Of a DNA stretch of 8,273 bases, positions 1 through 4,740 are shown piece after piece. The translations under genes were made by a program, and so were the position numbers. The stretch comes from Caldimonas sp. (GTDB taxonomy: Bacteria > Pseudomonadota > Gammaproteobacteria > Burkholderiales > Burkholderiaceae_C). Each line of letters begins with the position of its first letter. Positions within the stretch are counted from its first letter, which is position 1. The stretch covers positions 1-8,273 of the forward strand of contig JASLGD010000342.1 in the NCBI GenBank assembly GCA_030150305.1. The letters are read 5' to 3'. The notes under the pieces were generated by a model that saw nothing but the letters and a program-made list of their open reading frames with translations, had not been told where the DNA came from and did no database searches.

Positions 1-28
1 AGGCAGCCTCGCCGCTCATGTGCGCCAT
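1..28 (-). other. Mirror-image start of a possible second plcP-like gene (edge-truncated)
   Basis: Reading leftwards from base 28, the minus strand begins with ATG and encodes MAHMSGEAA. This is identical to the first nine residues of the plus-strand PlcP-like protein starting at 230. The match runs off the window at base 1. If the inverted repeat continues, a divergent paralogue would lie to the left; if not, this is only the arm of a palindrome. Nothing further can be decided from 28 bases. Confidence 0.3.
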
Positions 29-175
29 CGTCGGCCGCGCGGGTGACCCGGCGACGTCTCGTCGATGAAGGTTTCGTGACCGCGGTGCGCCAACGCAGCG
101 GGAGGCGCGGTGCTGGCAGGCGTGCAGGAGCGCGCCCGCCGTCGGCACCGCGCATCCGGCTGCGTTGGCGCACCG

Positions 176-193
176 CGGTCACGAAACGTTCAT
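176..193 (+). promoter_or_regulatory. Candidate Pho box (PhoB site) upstream of plcP-like gene
   Basis: The 18 bp CGGTCAC-GAAA-CGTTCAT has two 7-mers in direct repeat with an 11 bp period. Against the enterobacterial Pho box (CTGTCAT, four A/T-rich bases, CTGTCAY) I count about 14 of 18 matches by eye. It ends 36 bp before the ATG at 230. The mirror copy at 65-82 on the minus strand differs by one base. PhoB control would fit the phosphate-starvation role known for PlcP. Against it, no clear -10 hexamer follows, and short motif matches are easy to find by chance. Confidence 0.4.
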
Positions 194-229
194 CGACGAG
201 ACGTCGCCGGGTCACCCGCGAGGCCGACG

Positions 230-1117
230 ATGGCGCACATGAGCGGCGAGGCTGCCTTTCGCGCCTGGATGGACTCGGTCGGCCCGGCGACGCCGTTGCC
301 GCTCGACGGCGACGACCGTCTCCTCCGGCGCTATCGCACGCTCTGGATCTCCGACGTCCACCTCGGCACGCCCGGGTGCCAGGCCGACGCCCTGCTCGAC
401 TTCCTGCGCAGCACCGAGTCGCAGACGCTCTTTCTCGTCGGCGACATCGTCGACGGCTGGCAGCCGCGCCGCAGCTGGTATTGGCCGCAGGCGCACAACG
501 ACATCGTCCAGAAGCTGCTGCGCAAGGCCCGCAAGGGAACGCGCGTCATCTTCATTCCGGGCAACCACGACGAGTTCGCCCGCCGCTATCTCGGCCACGA
601 CTTCGGCGGGATCGAGGTCGCCGCGGACTGGCTGCATGTGACCGCCGACGGGCGCCGCCTCTGGATCACGCACGGCGACCTCTACGACGGCGTCATCCAG
701 TGCGCGCGCTGGCTCGCGCACGTCGGCGATCGGCTCTACGAGCTGCTGCTGAAGCTGAGTCGACGGCTCAACTCGATCCGCGCGCGCATGGGCCTGCCGT
801 ACTGGTCGCTCTCTCGTTACCTCAAGCTCAAGGTCAAGCGTGCGGTGAGCTACGTCGGCGAGTTCGAGGCCGTGCTCGCGCGGGAGGCGCGCAAGCGCGG
901 CGCGCACGGCGTCGTCTGCGGCCACATCCACCACGCCGAGCTGCGCGAGCTCGACGGCATCGTCTATGCCAACGACGGTGACTGGGTGGAGAGCCTGACC
1001 GCGCTCGCCGAGCACGCCGATGGCCGGCTCGAGCTGATCGACTGGTCGGCCGTGCGTGGCGGGCGCCTCGCCGGCAGCGCGGTGGTGCATCGCGACGAGG
1101 AGCCGGCCGGCGCATGA
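230..1117 (+). CDS. plcP: PlcP-like metallophosphoesterase (LpxH/COG2908 family)
   Basis: This is a 295-residue calcineurin-type metallophosphoesterase. Its two-metal motifs appear in order: DVHLG (D42, H44), GDIVDGW (D72), GNHDE (N112, H113), HGD (H148) and GHIHHA (H232, H234). The family covers LpxH-type UDP-2,3-diacylglucosamine diphosphatases and the phospholipase C PlcP, which releases headgroups from phosphatidylcholine and phosphatidylethanolamine to give diacylglycerol in phosphate-starved bacteria. The stretch RSWYWPQAHNDIVQKLLRKA and the adjacent GT4 gene favour PlcP over true LpxH; this is partly recollection and partly context. There is no signal peptide, so it probably acts at the inner face of the inner membrane. 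ATG 230 was chosen because GAGG at 220-223 lies 6 nt before it. The frame stays open upstream to 110, but that extension lies inside the inverted repeat. ATG 239 and ATG 269 are alternatives. The stop overlaps the next start as ATGA, implying translational coupling. Confidence 0.85.
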   Translation: MAHMSGEAAFRAWMDSVGPATPLPLDGDDRLLRRYRTLWISDVHLGTPGCQADALLDFLRSTESQTLFLVGDIVDGWQPRRSWYWPQAHNDIVQKLLRKARKGTRVIFIPGNHDEFARRYLGHDFGGIEVAADWLHVTADGRRLWITHGDLYDGVIQCARWLAHVGDRLYELLLKLSRRLNSIRARMGLPYWSLSRYLKLKVKRAVSYVGEFEAVLAREARKRGAHGVVCGHIHHAELRELDGIVYANDGDWVESLTALAEHADGRLELIDWSAVRGGRLAGSAVVHRDEEPAGA

Positions 1118-2229
1118 AGATCGCCATCGTCACCGACGCCTGGGCTCCGCAGCGCAATGGCGTCGTCACCGTCCTCGTCGACCTGCGCTCGCGACTGCGG
1201 GCGATGGGACACGAGGTGGTCGTGATCGAGCCGTCCGCGTTTCGCACGATCCGCTGCCCCGGATACGGCGAGATCGAGCTCGCATGGAGAGCGTCGCCTC
1301 GGATGCGACGGCTGCTCGAGCGAACCCGCGCCGAGGCCATCCACATCGCGACCGAAGGTCCGCTCGGCCTCGCGGCACGCGCGCACTGCCGGGCCGCGGG
1401 CGTTCCGTTCACGACTGCGTTCCACAGCCGGTTTCCCGATTTCCTGCACGCCGCGACCGGCATCCCCGCGCGCTGGGGCTACGCCGCACTGCGGCGCTTT
1501 CACGCACCGTCGAGCGGAGTCATGGTGCCTTCTGCAAGCACGTACGGGCTGCTCGCCGGCCACGGCTTCGCCAACCTGCGGCGCTGGTCGCACGGCATCG
1601 ACCTCGAGCTCTTCCGACCGCGCCCGGTGCCGGCGCGGTCGCGCCGCCCGGTCTTCCTCTTCGTCGGCAGGATCTCGATCGAGAAGAACCTGGAGGCATT
1701 CCTCCGGCTCGACCTGCCCGGCTCCAAGGTCGTCTGCGGCGGCGGCCCGCTCCTCGGTCCGTTGCGCACCCGCTACCGGCACGTCCACTGGACGGGTCCG
1801 CTGCCACGGCACGCTCTCGTCGACCACTACGCCAGCGCCGACGTGTTCGTGTACCCGAGCCGCACCGACACGTTCGGCCTCGTCATGCTCGAAGCGCTCG
1901 CATGCGGAACTCCGGTCGCCGCGTACCCGGTCGCCGGCCCGCTCGACGTCGTCGGAACGTCCGACGGCGGCGTCCTCGACGAGGATCTGCGCAGCGCCGC
2001 TCTGCGGGCGCTCGCCATTCCACGCGAGCGGGCGCGCGCCCGTGCGATGGCATTCGACTGGGACGATGTCGCCCGTCAGTTCGTCGCGAACCTCGCGCCG
2101 ATCGAAGGCGGTGTCACACAGCACCGCCCGGCTGTCACGGCAGCGTCATCGAACCGTCGCAAGCTGGAAGCGAAGGCGGCTCCTTGGACGGCACCCGATC
2201 GAGCTACGGAGCGGACTCCGCAGGTCTGA
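1114..2229 (+). CDS. GT4-family glycosyltransferase, probable Agt-like glycolipid synthase
   Basis: This 371-residue GT-B fold enzyme has an N-terminal MKIAIVTDAWAPQRNGV nucleotide-sugar transferase start and HSRFPDF at about 104-110. The C-terminal donor domain carries GID-LELF near 161-167, VGRISIEKN with R186 and K191, and SRTDTFGLVMLEALACGTPV at 249-268. The usual EX7E pair appears as D252 and E260. It resembles the MgtA/PimB-like group that transfers a hexose or uronic acid from a nucleotide sugar to a lipid. Next to PlcP such enzymes (Agt) glycosylate diacylglycerol to MGDG or glucuronosyl-diacylglycerol, replacing phospholipids when phosphate is short. The sugar used here cannot be read from sequence. 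The core ends near residue 330. The last 40 or so residues are a polar tail that runs into the next gene's start and may be non-essential. The start overlaps the upstream stop by 4 bp (ATGA). Confidence 0.82.
   Translation: MKIAIVTDAWAPQRNGVVTVLVDLRSRLRAMGHEVVVIEPSAFRTIRCPGYGEIELAWRASPRMRRLLERTRAEAIHIATEGPLGLAARAHCRAAGVPFTTAFHSRFPDFLHAATGIPARWGYAALRRFHAPSSGVMVPSASTYGLLAGHGFANLRRWSHGIDLELFRPRPVPARSRRPVFLFVGRISIEKNLEAFLRLDLPGSKVVCGGGPLLGPLRTRYRHVHWTGPLPRHALVDHYASADVFVYPSRTDTFGLVMLEALACGTPVAAYPVAGPLDVVGTSDGGVLDEDLRSAALRALAIPRERARARAMAFDWDDVARQFVANLAPIEGGVTQHRPAVTAASSNRRKLEAKAAPWTAPDRATERTPQV
2172..2176 (+). promoter_or_regulatory. Ribosome binding site fixing the TTG start of the CorA/ZntB gene
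   Basis: GAAGG lies 7 nt before the in-frame TTG at 2184. No ATG or GTG in that frame lies nearby on either side that would keep the conserved N-terminal region, so this site decides the start. It sits inside the coding sequence of the glycosyltransferase. Confidence 0.55.
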
Positions 2230-3212
2230 TCTGCGGCTATCTGCTCGACCCGGTCGGCAACCGCGAGATCGACAGCAGCGAGGCCGCCGCGTGGCTGGCG
2301 AGCGAGCGCTCGGGCGAGCGCGCGCGGCAGGCGTCGACCTTCTGCTGGCTGCACTTCAACCTCGCGCACACCGCCGCGCTGCCGTGGCTCGGCGAGCACG
2401 CCGAGCTGCCGGCGGAGTTCTTCGAGCTCGTGAGGGAAGGTCCGCATTCGACGCGCATCGAGCGCACCGAGCAGGCGCTCGTCGCGGTGGTGAACGACGC
2501 CCACTTCGACTTCAGCTTCGAGCCCGCCGACATCTCGACGCTGTGGATCAGCGTCGAGCGCCACCTCGTCGTGACGGCGCGGCGACAGCCGCTGCGATCG
2601 GTCGACAGGCTGCGCGAATCGGTCAAGGCCGGCCAGCCGCTGCGCTCGGCTGCGGAGCTTCTCGAGCACCTGCTGCGCGCGCAGGCCGACGTCCTCGTCG
2701 ACATCGTCCGCGGCGCGACCGATCGGGTCGATGCCATCGAGGACCAGCTGCTGACGAGAAGGCTCGAGCACCGTCGCGCCCGCCTCGGCGCGCTACGGCT
2801 GCTCCTCGTTCGCCTGCAGCGGCTGCTCGCTCCCGAGCCGGCGGCGCTGTTCCGCCTGCTGCAGCATCCGCCCCGCTGGTTCGCCGACACGGACGTCCAG
2901 GGCTTGCGGCAGGCCAACGAGGAGTTCTCGCTCGTCCTGCGGGACATGTCGACCCTCGAGGAACGCATCAAGCTGCTGAAGGAGGAGATCACCGCGGAGG
3001 TCGGCGAGAGCAACAACCGCAGCCTCTTCGTGCTGACGATGGTGACCGTGCTCGCGCTGCCGATCAACATCCTTGCCGGGCTGTTCGGCATGAACGTCGG
3101 CGGCGTGCCGCTCAGCCAGCATCCGCACGGGTTCTGGATCATCGTCGTGATCGTCGTGACCTTCACCGCGCTCGCCGCCTGGCTGACGTTGCGCAGGCAC
3201 GATCAGCGCTGA
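2184..3212 (+). CDS. zntB: CorA-family divalent cation transporter, ZntB-like
   Basis: The product is 342 residues, close to E. coli ZntB (327). It has a long cytoplasmic N-terminal domain (about 1-275) rich in charged helices. Two membrane segments follow, at about 281-301 and 317-337, with the CorA signature GMN at 302-304 followed by VGGVP. The GMN-VGG form and the overall length point to the ZntB branch (Zn2+, proton-linked uptake or efflux depending on the study) rather than classical Mg2+ CorA, but the metal is inferred. A homopentamer in the inner membrane is expected from the family. The TTG start is supported by GAAGG 7 nt upstream and gives a 46 bp overlap with the glycosyltransferase, suggesting cotranscription. 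The same frame is open much further upstream, but that part is a shadow of the glycosyltransferase and has no transporter character. Confidence 0.85.
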   Translation: MDGTRSSYGADSAGLICGYLLDPVGNREIDSSEAAAWLASERSGERARQASTFCWLHFNLAHTAALPWLGEHAELPAEFFELVREGPHSTRIERTEQALVAVVNDAHFDFSFEPADISTLWISVERHLVVTARRQPLRSVDRLRESVKAGQPLRSAAELLEHLLRAQADVLVDIVRGATDRVDAIEDQLLTRRLEHRRARLGALRLLLVRLQRLLAPEPAALFRLLQHPPRWFADTDVQGLRQANEEFSLVLRDMSTLEERIKLLKEEITAEVGESNNRSLFVLTMVTVLALPINILAGLFGMNVGGVPLSQHPHGFWIIVVIVVTFTALAAWLTLRRHDQR

Positions 3213-3222
3213 CGCCGCGCGC

Positions 3223-3264
3223 CGAGATACCGTATATATGGTATACCTCGTTTCCGGGAACGAG
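3223..3264. promoter_or_regulatory. AT-rich palindromic island and adjacent hairpin
   Basis: Just after the transporter stop, ATACC (3227-3231) and GGTAT (3240-3244) flank GTATATAT, flanked in turn by CGAG and CTCG. Eight bases without G/C-rich context stand out in this genome. Directly next to it, CTCGTT (3247-3252) and AACGAG (3259-3264) form a perfect 6 bp stem over a six-base loop. No T tract follows, so this is not a standard terminator. It could be an operator or promoter for the small ORF at 3316, or a weak transcript-end hairpin. Confidence 0.4.
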
Positions 3265-3315
3265 GATGCGCAGCGACGGTCGCCGACGACGCGGGCCCGT
3301 GAGACAGGAGGCTCC

Positions 3316-3546
3316 ATGCCGACGGCCCGCACAGCATCTCCCGTCACGCTGACCGCGTTCGGAGCGCTCATGGACCCCGACTACGTTCGCCAGGTGACGA
3401 GCGATCCCTGCGCCGCAAAGGCGGCGGCGCAGCAGTCCGAGCGCGGGGCGCCAGCTGCGTCTTCGGCCTGGACCCGCTGGTGGTCCAGCTGCGCAGTCGA
3501 GCTTCAGCGAACGCGCGAGAAAACGATCCGTTCGATGAGGTTCTGA
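3316..3546 (+). CDS. Small hypothetical protein (76 aa)
   Basis: I do not recognise this product. The case for a gene rests on a near-ideal Shine-Dalgarno AGGAGG (3306-3311) 4 nt before ATG 3316, downstream of the AT-rich palindromic island. The protein starts MPTARTASPVTLTAFGALMD, has two Cys residues (about 42 residues apart), an Ala-rich middle and a basic C-terminus ending RSMRF, with no membrane segment or known motif. An upstream in-frame ATG at 3238 has no ribosome binding site. The last 43 bp overlap the convergent gene at 3504-3728. The C-terminal part has no protein-like pattern I can name, so the 3' half could be spurious or frame-decayed. Confidence 0.35.
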   Translation: MPTARTASPVTLTAFGALMDPDYVRQVTSDPCAAKAAAQQSERGAPAASSAWTRWWSSCAVELQRTREKTIRSMRF

Positions 3547-3728
3547 CCGCCGCCGGCGCGGACGTGCTCCCGCACGATCCTGACAAGACCGCGGTCGGCC
3601 ATCTCTTTCAGCTCGCGCGCTGCGCTGTCGTAGACGTAGGGGTTCTCGAGTCCGGTTCCGGCCGGATCAAGCTCGGTCCATTCGCCGGGCTGCGAGTCGA
3701 GATAGATCGCTTGGACGACACTGGCCAT
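3504..3728 (-). CDS. Small conserved-looking hypothetical protein (74 aa)
   Basis: The 74-residue product starts MASVVQAIYLDSQPGEWTEL and continues with a DPAGTGLENPYVYDSAAREL segment. It ends in a helix-turn-strand-like region, LKEMADRGLVRIV (about 40-52), then LIERIVFSRVR. The last half is reminiscent of a small winged-helix unit (recognition helix, GLV turn, basic strand), but that is inference and I cannot name the family. The start is well supported: GAGGAG (minus strand, 3740-3735) lies 6 nt before the ATG, and no other start fits better although the frame is open further upstream. Amino acid composition is balanced and not typical of a shadow frame. It is monocistronic and converges on the small ORF at 3316, overlapping it by 43 bp. 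Confidence 0.6.
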   Translation of the reverse strand: MASVVQAIYLDSQPGEWTELDPAGTGLENPYVYDSAARELKEMADRGLVRIVREHVRAGGGQNLIERIVFSRVR

Positions 3729-3830
3729 GCGGAGCTCCTCTTGGCTCTGGAGACGACAGGCGCGCATGCTAGTGGCAGTCGGCGACCAGGAACTTACGCT
3801 TGTCTTGATCGCGGGTAGGCGGTCCCTCTC

Positions 3831-3888
3831 TTGCCCACAGGGCGAGTGGACAACCCTGTGTACAAGCTCGGCTGGCGCGAGTGGACAC
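3831..3888. repeat. DnaA-box-like motif cluster (copy A)
   Basis: Within 58 bp are TTGCCCACA (3831-3839, plus), TTGTCCACT (minus, 3853-3845), TTGTACACA (minus, 3865-3857) and GTGTCCACT (minus, 3888-3880). Against the DnaA box TTATNCACA, TTGTACACA matches 8 of 9; TTGCCCACA and TTGTCCACT each match 7. CACAGGG (3836-3842) and CCCTGTG (3854-3860) are inverted, and GCGAGTGGACA repeats directly at 3842-3852 and 3877-3887. The arrangement resembles tandem DnaA boxes separated by GGG, but another regulator's operator is equally possible. Confidence 0.4.
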
Positions 3889-4104
3889 TTTCGCCTCGCT
3901 GACGCGTTCACGCCAGATCGCGATCGCGTGACACGATGCGTCGCGCCGACGCGACGAAGATTCGCATTGCGGCAAGACCGTGCGGCGGCTGGGGACTCAC
4001 GACCGCGCCGAGGCGCCGTGCCGTCGCGGCGAGAGCGAGTGCCATCGACCATCGCGCCCATTCGCGCGACGTCGTCCCGCACGAGCGGCGTTCACGGCTT
4101 GCGG

Positions 4105-4124
4105 GGACAACCCTGTGCACAAGC
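4105..4124. repeat. Second copy (B) of the 20 bp DnaA-box-like repeat
   Basis: This 20-mer matches 3848-3867 at 19 of 20 positions (C for T at the base after CTGTG), 257 bp away in the same orientation. It contains TTGTGCACA on the minus strand (4122-4114), 8 of 9 against TTATNCACA, and the 8 bp palindrome TGTGCACA. Confidence 0.7.
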
Positions 4125-4222
4125 GTGCTCGGCGCGCGACGGAGCGAGCAACGGCGGGGCTCGCGCTGGGTTGCCCGGCAACGGAGCAACGTATCATCGG
4201 CGGCATCGTTACTTCGCAAACG

Positions 4223-4228
4223 TATAAA
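4223..4228 (+). promoter_or_regulatory. Possible -10 element before the basic DNA-binding protein gene
   Basis: TATAAA followed by T lies in the most AT-rich patch between 3729 and 4267. A start about 7 bp downstream would leave a leader of about 30 nt before ATG 4267. No good -35 hexamer is visible at 16-18 bp spacing, so an activator or a different sigma factor would be needed. Confidence 0.3.
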
Positions 4229-4266
4229 TCTTATGGCTGATTGCACGACAGTCGACGGTCGGTGCC

Positions 4267-4704
4267 ATGGTCGCTAGGTCGAGCGACGCGCGCGCGGCGA
4301 AGGGTCCTGTGCCGACCGCGCGCTCCCGGCGCCAGCCGGCAGCAACGCAGCACAGCAAGGCCAGTCCGAAGCATGTGCGGGCGCCGGCTCCCGCCGCGCC
4401 CGCGGCCGAATCGCTCGAATCCACCGTGCGCGCGAAGCTGGTGCGCGACAGCTTCACGATGCCGAAGTCTGAGTACGCGATGCTCGCCGAGTTGAAGCTG
4501 CGAGCGGCCAAGCTCGGCCGACCGATCAAGAAGGGCGAGCTCCTGCGCGCTGGCGTCGCCGCCCTGCGATCGATGCTGGACCGGCCCTTTCTTGCCGCGC
4601 TCGAGGGCGTGCCGACGTTGAAGCCGGGACGGCCCAAGGGGACCAAGAACGCGGCCAAGGACGCGCAGCGGCCGCGCGGCAAGAAGCACCGCAAGTCGTC
4701 CTAG
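4267..4704 (+). CDS. Basic GRP-motif protein, probable DNA-binding
   Basis: The 145-residue product has three parts. The N-terminal tail (about 1-55) is disordered and Ala/Pro/Arg/Lys-rich. The core (about 56-115), containing KLVRDSFTMPKSEY and LGRPIKKGELLRAGVAAL, looks conserved and helical. The C-terminal tail (about 118-145) is Lys/Arg-rich with KPGRPKGTK, an AT-hook-like GRP core at 121-123, and a second GRP lies in the core at 84-86. I recall similar proteins in betaproteobacteria annotated as hypothetical. The core's short strand-helix-helix look (SFTMPKSEY then helices) resembles ribbon-helix-helix proteins, which is inference. A nucleoid-associated or regulatory role is likely, but no target is known. 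The start has no clear Shine-Dalgarno, and no upstream in-frame ATG or GTG exists before the frame leaves the AT-rich promoter patch. It converges on the phosphoesterase gene at 4741. Confidence 0.65.
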   Translation: MVARSSDARAAKGPVPTARSRRQPAATQHSKASPKHVRAPAPAAPAAESLESTVRAKLVRDSFTMPKSEYAMLAELKLRAAKLGRPIKKGELLRAGVAALRSMLDRPFLAALEGVPTLKPGRPKGTKNAAKDAQRPRGKKHRKSS

Positions 4705-4732
4705 ACGCGACCGCCCGCGGCGCTGCCGCGTC
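4704..4732. terminator. Weak GC-rich stem between convergent genes
   Basis: GACGCG (4704-4709) pairs with CGCGTC (4727-4732) across the 36 bp gap between the converging genes at 4704 and 4741. The inner part is also GC-rich and could extend the fold. No U tract follows on either strand, so this is at best a weak bidirectional stop. Confidence 0.2.
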
Positions 4733-4740
4733 GCCGTCGC

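Larger units (their letters stand above)
1..257. repeat. Long imperfect inverted repeat at window edge
   Basis: Bases 1-117 are the reverse complement of bases 141-257 (paired positions sum to 258), with a 23 bp centre. By hand I count six mismatched pairs: 37/221, 70/188, 100/158, 104/154, 114/144 and 116/142. Four of the six lie near the centre, and the outer 99 bp differ at only two pairs. The left arm is still matching at base 1, so the repeat may continue beyond the window. The right arm holds the upstream region, the start codon (230) and the first nine codons of the PlcP-like gene; the left arm holds the same in mirror image. It may be a genuine divergent duplication, a palindromic regulatory region, or a fold-back artefact at a contig end. 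The mismatches argue mildly against a pure copying artefact. Confidence 0.9.
3729..4266. other. Gene-free stretch with repeated motifs
   Basis: I see no convincing gene here. Open frames on both strands give Arg/Ser/Ala-rich products without ribosome binding sites. The stretch holds the leader of the minus-strand gene at its left end. It also holds DnaA-box-like repeats (3831-3888 and 4105-4124), a 13 bp palindrome GTTGCC-C-GGCAAC at 4170-4182, and an AT-rich patch near 4203-4235 that may be the promoter of the gene at 4267. Confidence 0.6.

Noticed and set aside
110..229. N-terminal extension of the PlcP-like gene from 110
   Set aside because: It lies inside the inverted repeat, is Arg-rich and lacks family character; ATG 230 has GAGG at 6 nt spacing.
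212..2124. Long antisense open frames opposite the plcP-like and glycosyltransferase genes
   Set aside because: These are typical GC-rich shadow frames with Arg/Ala bias and no conserved motifs; the plus-strand genes explain the region.
1056..2183. Long upstream extension of the transporter frame, which would give a 718-residue fusion
   Set aside because: The extension is Arg/Pro/His-rich, overlaps the well-conserved glycosyltransferase in another frame and has no domain character.
3247..3264. Rho-independent terminator after the transporter
   Set aside because: A good stem, but no T tract follows; kept only as part of the palindromic island.
3480..3818. Plus-strand open frame from GTG 3480
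   Set aside because: It is opposite the better-supported minus-strand gene (3504-3728) and lacks a ribosome binding site.
3727..4227. Open frames on both strands in the gene-free stretch
   Set aside because: Arg/Ser/Ala-rich products without starts supported by ribosome binding sites or recognisable motifs.
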